Shown: one piece after another, positions 16,509 through 25,253 of the stretch
Numbering within the stretch: the first letter of the stretch is position 1
Layout of the letters: every line of letters begins with the position of its first letter
Source of the DNA: Thermanaeromonas sp.
GTDB lineage: Bacteria; Bacillota; DSM-521; Neomoorellales; Neomoorellaceae
Reading direction: 5' to 3'
Assembly: GCF_021890735.1 (NCBI RefSeq)
Contig: NZ_JAKKUR010000006.1
Coordinates: 1 to 64,000 of the forward strand
DNA length: 64,000 bases
The notes under the pieces: model-generated
Told to the model about the DNA's origin: nothing
What the model saw: only the letters and a program-made list of their open reading frames with translations
Databases searched by the model: none
Position numbers and translations under genes: made by a program

Positions 16509-17453
16509 TTATATTGATCCCGATTTAAGCTCCCGATACAAGTTAAGGAGGCTAACTTCTAAAAGTAGGCGGCGGTTGGCGTTCTGCTCAAGATAAATCC
16601 GGGCCTTGTTTAAGTGCTTGTAGCACCTCCACAGGACTTCCGGGGGTATCCACCTGCTATCTAATCGGGTCACATCCTCCCCACTTGAAACCGGGCGGTC
16701 ACCGGCAATATTGTCGGGACCCGGCGGACACTCCGAGCCGCTCAAGCCGTCCCCGCCCTGCCCAAAACCGTGGGAAAAAAGTAGCCCCTCTTCGCCCGTA
16801 AGTTCCCATACCAGGTGCTCCCGGCAGGCCAGAATCAAGCCCTCTATTACGGCTCGAAGATCTTCCTCCCTTTCTAAGCGGGGCAGAAGTTCTACCATAA
16901 GCCGCCGGAGATCGGAGCTTAAAATTTCCTGCCAATAAAGCCACCCTACGGAGGGAAGCCCCCGGGAAGGAAGATAAACGACCTGACAGCGGGACCGGAT
17001 GGTAGGCAATACAGCATCGGGCTGGGCTGCAAGAAGAAAAAAGTATACACCGGGAGGGGGCTCTTCCAGTATTTTTAGGAGGCAGTTAGCGGCTTCTAAA
17101 GTCAAATCTTCCACCCTGCTTAAGACCGCCACCTTTGCCCGTCCCTGGAAGGCCTTAAGCCTTAGCTCCAGCTCCAGCTTTCGCACTTGGTCTATTTTAA
17201 GGCTGGCCCCGCGCGGTTCAAGGTAGTGAAAATCCGGGTGGTTTCCGCCGAGCATCTGACGGCAGGAAGGGCAAAGTCCACACGCCTGTCCGCCTTTCCC
17301 GGCCAGGCAATTGAGGGCGGCCGCCACCCGGCGGGCCACCTCTAGCCTTTCTTCAAGGCTGCCGCCCACCAAAAGGTAAGCGTGGCTTAGACGGTCCGCG
17401 GCCAGGGCTTGTTCCAACTGTTCGGCTGGAGAAAACTTTAACCTTTCAGCCAA
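16509..17453 (-). CDS. holB: DNA polymerase III delta' subunit
   Basis: A 314-residue clamp-loader delta' subunit. The N-terminal AAA+-like fold shows a degenerate P-loop (YLLVGGSLEERLEVARRV), a zinc module with four cysteines (CLAGKGGQACGLCPSCRQM, about 49-67) and sensor-like sequence ANCLLKILEEPPPGVYFFLL with the SRC box TIRSRCQVV. It lacks catalytic Walker residues, as usual for delta'. It follows tmk at 36 nt; yaaQ, often found between these genes, is absent. Confidence 0.93.
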   Translation of the reverse strand: MAERLKFSPAEQLEQALAADRLSHAYLLVGGSLEERLEVARRVAAALNCLAGKGGQACGLCPSCRQMLGGNHPDFHYLEPRGASLKIDQVRKLELELRLKAFQGRAKVAVLSRVEDLTLEAANCLLKILEEPPPGVYFFLLAAQPDAVLPTIRSRCQVVYLPSRGLPSVGWLYWQEILSSDLRRLMVELLPRLEREEDLRAVIEGLILACREHLVWELTGEEGLLFSHGFGQGGDGLSGSECPPGPDNIAGDRPVSSGEDVTRLDSRWIPPEVLWRCYKHLNKARIYLEQNANRRLLLEVSLLNLYRELKSGSI

Positions 17454-17489
17454 GGTTAGCCCCCCGGAAAGGCTGTTTTAGGTCTTATT

Positions 17490-18116
17490 TTAAAGCCAGG
17501 GTGCAATATAAGCCAGCACCTCAGCGAAAACTTTCTCCACGGGCTGGCGGGCATCTATAACCCGTATGCGTTCGGGTTCCTGCCGGGCAAGTTCCAAAAA
17601 CCCTTCCCTCACTCTACGGTGGAAATCCAGGTCTTGCAGTTCCAGCCTGTCCCGTGCCGTACCCTCTTTACCCTTTTTGCCACGGCATAGGCCCTCTTCA
17701 GGAGGTAGGTCGAGGAGTAAAGTAAGTGCGGGCTTTAAGCCTCCCGTGGCCAGGTAGTTGAGTTTCCGGAGAAAATCAAGTTCGATCCCCCGGCCGTACC
17801 CCTGGTAGGCCAGCGTAGAATCGGTAAAGCGGTCGCAGAGCACGATCTTCCCTTCGGCCAGGGCAGGTAAAATCTTTTCCCTTACATGCTGGACACGGCT
17901 GGCCGCATAAAGAAAGACCTCCGTAAGCCCGTGTATTTCTTCTACCCACGGAGAAAGAAGTAATCCCCGGATTTCTTCGGCCAGCGGGGTTCCCCCGGGC
18001 TCCCGGGTGCTCAATACCCTGTGTCCTGCCTTCCGGAGGTAGTCGGCCAAGAGGTTAAGCTGGGTGGTTTTACCGGCTCCGTCGGGCCCCTCGAAAGTAA
18101 TAAAAATTCCTTTCAT
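17490..18116 (-). CDS. tmk: Thymidylate kinase
   Basis: A 208-residue dTMP kinase that makes dTDP for DNA synthesis. The P-loop FEGPDGAGKTTQ (8-19), the DRF/SxxAYQG motif DRFTDSTLAYQGYGRG (about 93-108) and the LID region after LLLDLPPEEGL are present. Its start overlaps the stop of the upstream PLP-enzyme gene by 4 nt (ATG/stop overlap), so the two are translationally coupled, as in B. subtilis yaaO-tmk. Confidence 0.96.
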   Translation of the reverse strand: MKGIFITFEGPDGAGKTTQLNLLADYLRKAGHRVLSTREPGGTPLAEEIRGLLLSPWVEEIHGLTEVFLYAASRVQHVREKILPALAEGKIVLCDRFTDSTLAYQGYGRGIELDFLRKLNYLATGGLKPALTLLLDLPPEEGLCRGKKGKEGTARDRLELQDLDFHRRVREGFLELARQEPERIRVIDARQPVEKVFAEVLAYIAPWL

Positions 18117-19519
18117 ACGTCCACTACCCGTATAAGGGAATCTTTACCCCGGATTAAAGTGAGCCTGTCTACAATCTCCGGTGTTAAAACCTCACCCGGA
18201 GCCACCACTACATATCCCGGAGGGCAGGGGGCCACCAGTTCGGCTGCGATTTTCCCCTGGGCTTCCCGGACAGGTACTGACCGGTGCCGGGCAAAAAAAG
18301 CCTCCCTCGGAGTCATGGCCAAGGGAGGTAGGCTTTCCCCTGCGGGTAGCTCCTCTAACGGCTTGCTCCCCCGCCCTGCTCCTTCCTTTCTGAGCGTTCT
18401 CAGGGCCCGGAGGAATGACCCGGTACTCCTCTCGTCGTCCCCGGGAGTAAGGATAGCCACCACATAGCGGGTCCTCGCCAGCTCCATCTCGTGCCCGAGC
18501 CTCCTTAGGGCTGCCGCTGCTTCCTCGCCTGAAAGGCCCAGGGGTCCCGTAGGGATAACGAGCCTGGTCACATCAAGGCCCGCCGCAGCCTCCCCTACTA
18601 CATCTCCCTCCTCCAGGCACGGAAGCCCGAGCTCCCGCAGCCTCTGCCTAAGCTTAAGGGCCCTATCTACCGCCTTGGCCCACAATTTATATCCTTTAAG
18701 CTCCGCTACGTATCTGGCCATATCCAAAGAAGCCAGAAGAAGATAAGAGGGGCTGGAGGTTTGTAGCAGCCGGAGGGCCTCGGCCACGCCATCCCCGTCC
18801 AGACCGGCCCGTAGGTGGAGCATGGCAGCTTGGGTAAAGGCCCCCAGTGTCTTATGGGTGCCGTGTACCACGTAATCGGCCCCTAGCTTTAAGGGCGAGG
18901 GGGGAAGCCGGTCGTCCAGACCGAAATGGGAACCGTGGGCCGCATCTACCAATACCTGCACTTTGTACCGGTGGGCCAGTTTTACAAGACGTCCGGTCGG
19001 GGGAACGAGCCCCTCATAAGTGGGGTGCACCAAAACCAGCAGTTTAACTCCCTTATGAAGGGCTAAAGCCTCCTCTACCTCCCCTGGCGTAACGCCCAAG
19101 GGCAATCCCAGGGTGCTAAGCCAGCATCCCTTGAGGTAAACCGGGCGGCTCCCGCTCAAGATTAAGCCGGACCATACGGAGCGGTGGGCGTACCGGGGGA
19201 CTAGCACCTTATCCCCGGGCCGGCAGGTGGCCAGGATAACGGAAGCTATACCACTGGTAGCTCCGTTGACCAGAAAAAAGGTGCGGCCTGCCCCGAAAAA
19301 AGCGGCAGCCCTCTCTTGAGCCTCCCTAATGGGTCCCTCAGGATAATACAAGTTGTCCAGTTCCGGTAGCTCCGTTAAGTCCGCCTGAAATACGCCCCGG
19401 CCCAACCGGGTACGGAACTCCGCTGCGGCCCCCGCTCCCCCTTTATGCCCCGGGGTATGCCAGGAGAAGATCTTACGCTTAGTATATGCTTTAACCGCCT
19501 CCCATAAAGGCGCCTTAAT
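18113..19519 (-). CDS. YaaO-type Orn/Lys/Arg decarboxylase-fold PLP enzyme with apparent ATT start
   Basis: A PLP-dependent fold-type I enzyme of the Orn/Lys/Arg decarboxylase group. The PLP-lysine motif is VVHGTHKTLGAFTQAAM and the C-terminal domain is present. The conserved N-terminal block KIFSWHTPGHKGGAG lies upstream of the first TTG (19405). The frame between the preceding stop and 19405 has no ATG, GTG or TTG. ATT at 19519 fits best: it follows GGGGAG by 9 nt and AGGAGG more closely, and it gives a product beginning KAPLWEAV, aligned with the usual N-terminus of the family, at 468 residues. Activity (lysine or arginine decarboxylase) cannot be read from sequence. Overlaps tmk by 4 nt. 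Confidence 0.85.
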   Translation of the reverse strand: MKAPLWEAVKAYTKRKIFSWHTPGHKGGAGAAAEFRTRLGRGVFQADLTELPELDNLYYPEGPIREAQERAAAFFGAGRTFFLVNGATSGIASVILATCRPGDKVLVPRYAHRSVWSGLILSGSRPVYLKGCWLSTLGLPLGVTPGEVEEALALHKGVKLLVLVHPTYEGLVPPTGRLVKLAHRYKVQVLVDAAHGSHFGLDDRLPPSPLKLGADYVVHGTHKTLGAFTQAAMLHLRAGLDGDGVAEALRLLQTSSPSYLLLASLDMARYVAELKGYKLWAKAVDRALKLRQRLRELGLPCLEEGDVVGEAAAGLDVTRLVIPTGPLGLSGEEAAAALRRLGHEMELARTRYVVAILTPGDDERSTGSFLRALRTLRKEGAGRGSKPLEELPAGESLPPLAMTPREAFFARHRSVPVREAQGKIAAELVAPCPPGYVVVAPGEVLTPEIVDRLTLIRGKDSLIRVVDV

Positions 19520-19552
19520 ATCCTCCTTCTCCCCTCTTACCTTGCTTTTCGG

Positions 19553-19663
19553 GTTTCGGTTTACCCTATCATACTATATCTTTCCGCGGCCGGATTTGGC
19601 TCTTTGGAAGCCATACCTGTTCTTCTAGTTTCGGTTTACCCTATTATAACATCTTCCGCGGCC
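19553..19663. repeat. Two direct repeats upstream of the YaaO-type gene
   Basis: Copy 1 (19553-19591) and copy 2 (19628-19663) share GTTTCGGTTTACCCTAT, then a diverged A/T-rich stretch, then CTTCCGCGGCC or TTTCCGCGGCC. On the minus strand each includes a -10-like segment (TATAAT in copy 2, TATGAT in copy 1), so the repeat may have duplicated a promoter region. No good -35 is visible for either. Confidence 0.65.
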
Positions 19664-19690
19664 TCTTTCCAGCATACTGGGTATCTGAAT

Positions 19691-19817
19691 ATCCCCAGTT
19701 TTGCTCCCGGGTTTGCTTGACTTTACGCCCGCTCCGGGAACCCGCGCGCTAAACTAGCCCTCGAGTTTAGTTGCTTACTTTCATGCCAAGGTAGCCCTCC
19801 CCACAAAAGCTGGGGAT
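19691..19817. repeat. Intergenic repeat element, copy A (about 127 bp)
   Basis: Begins ATCCCCAGTT and ends AGCTGGGGAT, so the termini are inverted. It is highly similar to 44659-44787: shared blocks include TGCTTGACTTTA, GCGCTAA, CTAGCCCTCG, GCTTACTTT and TCCCCACAAAAG in the same order and spacing. It occupies the gap after the PdaB-like gene. No coding frame or known RNA family was recognised. It and the flanking direct repeats account for the gene-free stretch 19520-19872. Confidence 0.8.
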
Positions 19818-19872
19818 GCTAAGCCAAGCGTCAGTTGCGCCCGCGGCGTTTTCGGACCAGATGCCTAAGCCT

Positions 19873-20649
19873 TCAGCGTGCAGGGCGCTGCACGCCGTTA
19901 TGGTCTACATAGTAATCACCTTTTATAAGAAGCTCCGATACCGGTACTATCTGGTATCCCTCGGCTTTAAGCTTTTCCAGCAAGGGTCCCAGAACTGTAG
20001 CCGTATGTTTCCCGTTATTGTGGAACAAAACTATGGACCCGGGTTTTATCCCTTTGAGAACCCGCTGATAGATTTCCTCGGCAGAAAGGTGCTCCTGCCA
20101 GTCCAAGGAATCTACATCCCACTGGATGGCCTTATAGCCTAGCCGCTGCACTACCCTGATAACCGTATCGTTATAATCTCCGAAAGGAGGCCGGAATAGT
20201 TCGGGTTTATATCCGGTGACCTCCTCTACTAGGCGGTGGTTTTCCCGCAGTTCCTGTTCCATCTGCTCTTCACTCAAGGAGGTAAAATGAGGGTGGGTGG
20301 CCGAATGGAGGCCTATTTCGTGCCCTTCTGCCGCAATTTTTTTCGCCATGTCGGGATATTTTTCAAGCCAGATATTTGTAAGAAAAAAAGTAGTCCTTAC
20401 GTTATGCTGGCGCAGGACCTCCAAAAGCTTAGGTGTGTGTTCCGCCCCCCAGGTGGCATCAAAGGAGAAAGCCACCTTTTTCTCGGAGGTTGCTACACTA
20501 TAGATGGGCAGTAGTTTCTTGGTTCTTCCAACCAAAATAGCCAGAGGTGTTTTATCGGCCAGGTAAGCGCCGGCCAGCATTCCCAAAAAAAATATTAAAA
20601 CCCACCTTAACCCTCTGACAATATCCTTGCGCCGCGCCAAAATAAACAT
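19873..20649 (-). CDS. PdaB-like polysaccharide deacetylase
   Basis: 258 residues: an N-terminal membrane anchor (WVLIFFLGMLAGAYLA) and a NodB-fold deacetylase domain from about 60. Motifs are VAFSFDATWGAEHTPK (motif 1), GLHSATHPHFTSL (metal histidines), FRPPFGDYND, WDVDSLDW and IVLFHNNGKHT. The FSFDATWG form of motif 1 rather than TFDDG is typical of the sporulation protein PdaB, needed for spore maintenance. ATG at 20649 lies 7 nt after GGAGG; an in-frame GTG three codons earlier overlaps the ribosome-binding site. The substrate is presumably peptidoglycan (inference). Confidence 0.88.
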   Translation of the reverse strand: MFILARRKDIVRGLRWVLIFFLGMLAGAYLADKTPLAILVGRTKKLLPIYSVATSEKKVAFSFDATWGAEHTPKLLEVLRQHNVRTTFFLTNIWLEKYPDMAKKIAAEGHEIGLHSATHPHFTSLSEEQMEQELRENHRLVEEVTGYKPELFRPPFGDYNDTVIRVVQRLGYKAIQWDVDSLDWQEHLSAEEIYQRVLKGIKPGSIVLFHNNGKHTATVLGPLLEKLKAEGYQIVPVSELLIKGDYYVDHNGVQRPAR

Positions 20650-20691
20650 CCCCCGCACCTCCAGGATGATTCCTATTCGGCCGGGGGATGG

Positions 20692-20770
20692 GATATGTCT
20701 ACTTTTCCGGGAAGCTCGACCCCAGTTGCGATATGTCTACTTTTTCTGGTAGGCTTGATCCAAAAGTTGC
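20692..20770. repeat. Tandem duplication of the 3' end of glcF
   Basis: Units 20692-20729 and 20730-20770 both begin GATATGTCTACTTTT and end AGTTGC, with about 75-80% identity between. The right unit contains the last codons and stop of glcF; the left is a diverged extra copy carrying a second copy of the stop-codon region. Confidence 0.75.
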
Positions 20771-22005
20771 ATAATATGCACTGCCTTTCCGGGTAAACCG
20801 TGTACGTTGAGCCCGTGGGCGAGCTGCAGGAGGCAGGCCGGGCAAGAGGTAACAAGATACTGGGCGCCCGTGAGCTGGAAATTCTTCATCTTGCGCTCCA
20901 AAATACGCATGGACAGCTCGTAATGCGTTACATTATAGGAGCCCGCACCGCCGCAGCACCAGTCGGCCTCGTTCATCTCCACAAAATTTACGCCTGGGAT
21001 GGCCTTCAAAATCTCCCGGGGTTCCTTCTTTACTTTAAGTCCCCGGACGGCATGGCAGGGATCGTGGTAGGTGGCGGTTATGTTAAGGGAGCCCATATCC
21101 TTCTTTATACCCAGCGAGGCTAAAAAGGCTACCGCATCCTGGACTTTACCCGCCACCTCCCGGGCCAGATCCTTATAGTGCGGGTCGTCTTCTAGAAGTT
21201 GTGCGTAATTATGGAGCCCGTGGGCACAGGAAGCACAGTCGGTTATAATAGCATCCACTTTGTGTTGCTTAAAGGCCTCCAGATTTTGTTTGGCTAGATC
21301 AAGGAGTATTTCTACGTCTCCGTAGGCCTCATGGGGGATACCGCAACAATTGGTAGAAGGGACGACCACTTCGCAATCGTTATGTTGCAGAACCCGTAGG
21401 GTGGCTTCTCCGATGGCCGGGAAGAAATTGTTTATGACACACCCGGCAAAATAAGCCACCCGGTAGCGGGGCCGGACCGGAGGTTTGAGGATGTGAGGCA
21501 GGCGGTCACGCAAAGTATAGCCCGGGATGTCGGGCAAAAGCCCTTCCGCCTTGCCCAGGGCTCCCAGCAATTTTAAGAATCCCGTATGCCGCGCCAGCCA
21601 GCGCGCACCGCTACGCTGGTAAAAGCGCAGGGCCTTGGCTCCTAAAGTAAGCCTCCGCTGTTTTGCCAGCACCCCGCGCAAGGCTAGCCTGATGGGGAAG
21701 GGCTGCCCCTTGGCCCGGGTGATCTCGGCCCGTGCCGCTTTAACTAAGGTATCCGTAATTACCGAGGAGGGGCAGGCATTGACACAGGCGCCGCACAGGA
21801 GGCAGGAGTAAATATGGTGGTTTATCTCAGGGTTGTGGATCAGGTCGAAAGTTCCCTCCAGGGAAAGGCGGATGAGGCGGTTGCGGCCCCGGGCCAGAGA
21901 AAATTCCTCGCCAGTAGCCTTATAAGTAGGGCATACTTCCTGGCAAAACCCGCATTTATTGCAACGCACCACGTCCTCCAACATATCCTTTAACGCCTTG
22001 ACCAT
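20737..22005 (-). CDS. glcF: GlcF-type iron-sulfur subunit of a 2-hydroxyacid oxidase
   Basis: 422 residues. Two 4Fe-4S motifs are at the N-terminus (CNKCGFCQEVCP about 15-26, CLLCGACVNACP about 68-79). Two CCG domains follow: CVINNFF...CCGIPHEAYG and CHAVRGLKVK...CCGGAGSYNV, shared with GlpC and heterodisulfide-reductase-type proteins. In glycolate or D-lactate oxidases this subunit passes electrons from the flavin subunits to a carrier or quinone. It is last in a glcD-glcE-glcF series. The final codons are duplicated just beyond the stop. Confidence 0.92.
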   Translation of the reverse strand: MVKALKDMLEDVVRCNKCGFCQEVCPTYKATGEEFSLARGRNRLIRLSLEGTFDLIHNPEINHHIYSCLLCGACVNACPSSVITDTLVKAARAEITRAKGQPFPIRLALRGVLAKQRRLTLGAKALRFYQRSGARWLARHTGFLKLLGALGKAEGLLPDIPGYTLRDRLPHILKPPVRPRYRVAYFAGCVINNFFPAIGEATLRVLQHNDCEVVVPSTNCCGIPHEAYGDVEILLDLAKQNLEAFKQHKVDAIITDCASCAHGLHNYAQLLEDDPHYKDLAREVAGKVQDAVAFLASLGIKKDMGSLNITATYHDPCHAVRGLKVKKEPREILKAIPGVNFVEMNEADWCCGGAGSYNVTHYELSMRILERKMKNFQLTGAQYLVTSCPACLLQLAHGLNVHGLPGKAVHIMQLLDQAYQKK

Positions 22006-22046
22006 TGTAGCCTTCTCCTTTCCGCCCAGGCACTTTTTATTTCCTT

Positions 22047-23408
22047 TTAGCCTTGGGGAGACAAAGCGTAGGCTATGGCTTTGCTGTTGGGAGCCAGGAT
22101 CCCCTTGGGATCTAAAGCCTCTTTTATGCGCTTGAGGAGGGGCAGAAGGGCAGGACCCCGGTTTTCTACCTTCTCCCGTATGGCCTTAAGATCCCAGACG
22201 TTATCTAGCAGGAAAAGGCCCCCTTCCTTTACGGCTAGCTCCTCTATGCCGGTCAGGAAATCCCGCAGCTCCGAATAAGCCAGAGGCGGATGTTTTATAA
22301 AAATGTGCACGTGGCCGTTGCCAAAATGGGCCACGATACCCGCCTTGGCTTCTTTTGAAGATATAAATTCATCCACTGCGGTGATGAATTTACCCGTACT
22401 GGTAAAAGGAAGGGAAACCTGCCCCAAGAGGCCTCCTTTGTCGCCCGAGAAGGCCGCAAAGGCTTTACGTCTGGCTTCCCAGATAGCTTGAGCCTCGGAA
22501 TTCGCATAGACATTGATCCGGGCTTTGCGGCCGAAGCGCGCCGCTACCTGTTCTACCTGCCAGTCTACCGCCTCGGTAAAACCGGCAAAGGCTACCACCA
22601 ATCTCTCCTTACCTTCTCCCGCAACGGGGCTCCCTATGTTTTTCAAAGCTTCCAAGGTACGGCTATCCAAGAGTTCTAGGGCCACCGGCCCCCATTCTTT
22701 GCGCAGGGTATAAGCCGCTTCACAGGCCTCACCTAGTGTAGAAAAACCTAAGACCACGGTAACCTCTTTTTCCGGTAAAGGCTTAAGCTTCAGCATGGCC
22801 TTGGTTATGATGCCTAGAGCACCCCACGAGCCTGCTAGAAAGCGTGTGTTATCATAATCCTGAACGTTTTTAACTGTCTTTCCTCCGGTGCGTACAATTT
22901 CGCCGGTAGGTAAAACAACCTCTAATCCCAATAGGTAATCCTTAATGGTACCGTAGCCCAGTTTTCGCGGGCCAGAAGCATGGCTGGCTATGCACCCACC
23001 TAAAGTACAGTCTTCACCCTCTACCGGGTCCAAAGGAAGAAAGAGCCGGCCGCCACCGAAGATCTCTTTAAGCTGGGCAAGGGATAACCCTGTTTCCACG
23101 TAGGCCGTCTGGTTATCTTGGTCAAACTCAAGAACCCTTTGTAGGCCCGTCAAATTTATGACTATTCCCCCCCGCAAGGGCAAAAGGCCTCTAAAGGCAT
23201 GCCTTCCGGCCCCCCAGGGGATAACGGGAATACCTTCTTTAGCTGCCAACAAGACAACCCTGGCCACCTGTTCGCCATCTTGGGGAAAAACTACTGCATC
23301 GGGTAGGGAATTCGGGTCCACAGTTGCCGCCCGGCGGGCTTCTTCGTCATCCCGAACCTGGCCGGATCCAAGGACATCCTGCAGCTCCTTCACGAAGGTT
23401 GACTTCAT
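22047..23408 (-). CDS. glcE: GlcE-like FAD-binding subunit
   Basis: A 453-residue flavoprotein of the FAD_binding_4/vanillyl-alcohol-oxidase fold. The FAD pyrophosphate region is VIPWGAGRHAFRGLLPLRGG (about 59-78), followed by GLSLAQLKEIF, EDCTLGGCIASHASGPRKLG and TGGKTVKNVQDYDNTRF. The C-terminal FAD-oxidase cap includes GIVAHFGNGHVHIFIKH. It is longer than E. coli GlcE (about 350) and could equally be a second GlcD-type subunit. It lies between glcD and glcF, 41 nt before glcF. Confidence 0.87.
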   Translation of the reverse strand: MKSTFVKELQDVLGSGQVRDDEEARRAATVDPNSLPDAVVFPQDGEQVARVVLLAAKEGIPVIPWGAGRHAFRGLLPLRGGIVINLTGLQRVLEFDQDNQTAYVETGLSLAQLKEIFGGGRLFLPLDPVEGEDCTLGGCIASHASGPRKLGYGTIKDYLLGLEVVLPTGEIVRTGGKTVKNVQDYDNTRFLAGSWGALGIITKAMLKLKPLPEKEVTVVLGFSTLGEACEAAYTLRKEWGPVALELLDSRTLEALKNIGSPVAGEGKERLVVAFAGFTEAVDWQVEQVAARFGRKARINVYANSEAQAIWEARRKAFAAFSGDKGGLLGQVSLPFTSTGKFITAVDEFISSKEAKAGIVAHFGNGHVHIFIKHPPLAYSELRDFLTGIEELAVKEGGLFLLDNVWDLKAIREKVENRGPALLPLLKRIKEALDPKGILAPNSKAIAYALSPQG

Positions 23409-23513
23409 CTCTAAACCTCCCCTTGAGAATGTTAACCCTGCGGCCTTAAGTCTGTTGACAGGAGGTGTGGAGGCGAGTGCTCTCTAGCGAGAACGTATCT
23501 CTAAGTAAGCAGC

Positions 23514-24896
23514 CTAGGACTCCGGTATAAACTTTCCGGGGTTTAATATCCCCCGGGGGTCGAAGGCGCGGCGTTCCCGGCGCATGAAGTCAAGTTCCGC
23601 AGGGGTAAAGGCTAAAGGCATAAAGTCGAGCTTGCCTAAGCCTATACCGTGCTCGCCCGAGAGGGTCCCTTCTAGTTCTAAGGCAGCCCGGAAGATCTCC
23701 TCTCGCGTTTTGTGTACCCGCTCCATCTCTTCCCGGTCCCGTTCGTCGAATAAAACCAAGGGATGAAGATTCCCGTCGCCGGCATGGGCTAGCATCCCTA
23801 TGGGGACGCTATATTTTTGGGCTATGGCCTCCACCCGCCGGAGCATCTCAGGAAGCCGTGAGCGCGGGACGGTAGCGTCCTCTAGGTCGTAAGAAGGTCT
23901 TAATCTGGCCATGGCGCCGATGGCTGCGCGGCGGGCAAGCCACAAATTGTCCCTTTCTGCAGCATCCCTGGCCAATTGAACCTGGATGGCTCCATTAGCC
24001 CGGCATATCTCTATTATCTTCTCTGCCTGCCGCTCAAGCTCCGGTCCCCAGCCATCAACTTCGATAAGAAGCACAGCACCGGCCTCCAGGGGAAGCCCTA
24101 TGTGCAGCCACTCCTCCACCGCCTGGATGACTTTGTTATCCATGAGTTCTAAGGTAGTAGGAATTATGCCGTGGGCAACAATTTGGGAGACGGAATTACC
24201 GGCCTCTTCCAGGGTGTTGTAGATAGCCAGCAGCGTCTTGACTGCCCGTGGCAAGGGGAGTAGGCGGACCGTGATCTTGGTAGCTATCCCTAGGGTCCCC
24301 TCCGACCCTATAAGTAGTGACAGCAGGTTCAGCTCCGGTAAGATGGGTTCCCATTTACCTCCTATGTTCACTATGTCCCCGGTAGGTAGAACGAGCTCTA
24401 CGCCCAGAATATGGTCCTTGGTAACCCCGTACTTTATCCCCCGCATACCACCGGCGTTTTCCCCGAAGTTGCCCCCCATGGTGGACACCTTCTGGCTTGC
24501 CGGGTCGGGAGCATACATCAGCCCGTAGGCCGCTGCCGCCTTCTGCAACTCCATGTTGGTGACCCCGGGTTCCACTACAGCCACCCGGTTTTCCGCATCT
24601 ATCTCTAAAATGCGGTTCATCCGGGTCATTACGATCACAATACCGCCCCGGTTAGGTACGGTGCCGCCACTTAAGCCCATACCCGCTCCCCGGGGAGTAA
24701 CCGGTATACCCTTAGAGTTGGCCAGCTTCAGTATAGAGGCTATTTGTTTAGCATTTTCCACAAAGACGACCACATCGGGTTTACCGTAAAGCAAAGTGGC
24801 GTCGTACATGTAAGTAGCCAAGGAAACTTCCGAGGTCAGTACGTTTTCCCGGCCGACTATTTGGATGAGTTCCTTTAAAGTATCCCTATCCACCAT
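23514..24896 (-). CDS. glcD: GlcD-like FAD-linked oxidase subunit
   Basis: 460 residues, the catalytic-type flavin subunit of a glycolate/D-lactate-type oxidase. The FAD-binding segment is GIPVTPRGAGMGLSGGTVP (about 64-82), with KVSTMGGNFGENAGGMRGIK and LIGSEGTLGIATKITVRLLP. The C-terminal domain carries GMLAHAGDGNLHP and LEGTLSGEHGIGLGK, whose histidines bind metal and substrate in this family. In anaerobes such sets commonly oxidise lactate or glycolate, sometimes coupled to Etf. The operon is glcD-glcE-glcF; substrate is undetermined. ATG start about 8 nt after a G-rich run. Confidence 0.92.
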   Translation of the reverse strand: MVDRDTLKELIQIVGRENVLTSEVSLATYMYDATLLYGKPDVVVFVENAKQIASILKLANSKGIPVTPRGAGMGLSGGTVPNRGGIVIVMTRMNRILEIDAENRVAVVEPGVTNMELQKAAAAYGLMYAPDPASQKVSTMGGNFGENAGGMRGIKYGVTKDHILGVELVLPTGDIVNIGGKWEPILPELNLLSLLIGSEGTLGIATKITVRLLPLPRAVKTLLAIYNTLEEAGNSVSQIVAHGIIPTTLELMDNKVIQAVEEWLHIGLPLEAGAVLLIEVDGWGPELERQAEKIIEICRANGAIQVQLARDAAERDNLWLARRAAIGAMARLRPSYDLEDATVPRSRLPEMLRRVEAIAQKYSVPIGMLAHAGDGNLHPLVLFDERDREEMERVHKTREEIFRAALELEGTLSGEHGIGLGKLDFMPLAFTPAELDFMRRERRAFDPRGILNPGKFIPES

Positions 24897-25081
24897 AGTG
24901 TTTTGCCCCCCGCCCTTGACAAAAAATTACTAAGCTTGCTGAAACTTTACTTCCACTACGCCCCCGCCGGGGAAGGTTTTTTAAATATCTCCTGCCCGTT
25001 GTCACTTATACCACCCGTGGTCCCTTCTATCGTCCACCCACTCCTTAAGAGACTATTTCCGCTCTACTTTTCCTTGTTGCC

Positions 25082-25111
25082 ATTTTATCAATCTTTAGGC
25101 AAAATAGTCAA
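25082..25111 (-). promoter_or_regulatory. Putative SigA-type promoter for glcDEF
   Basis: TTGACT, 18 nt, TAAAAT on the minus strand. It would give a leader of about 175 nt before glcD. Apart from this and the hairpin at 25254-25307 I see nothing assignable in the gene-free stretch 24897-25325. Confidence 0.55.
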
Positions 25112-25253
25112 AGCCATCATCCTTTTATATTGCTTTCTCTGCAGGCGTCAGCGCCCTTAATTCCAGTCCTTGCTTCCTTTTTCGTCCTATCTGGCCCTCT
25201 TATGGTCTAACCAGTAGGCCAAGATAAGTCGAGATAACCTCCTATAAAGCGTT

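Noticed and set aside
24903-25160. 85-codon plus-strand frame upstream of glcD
   Set aside because: Low-complexity hydrophobic product, no ribosome-binding site, and it overlaps the likely glcD promoter and leader.
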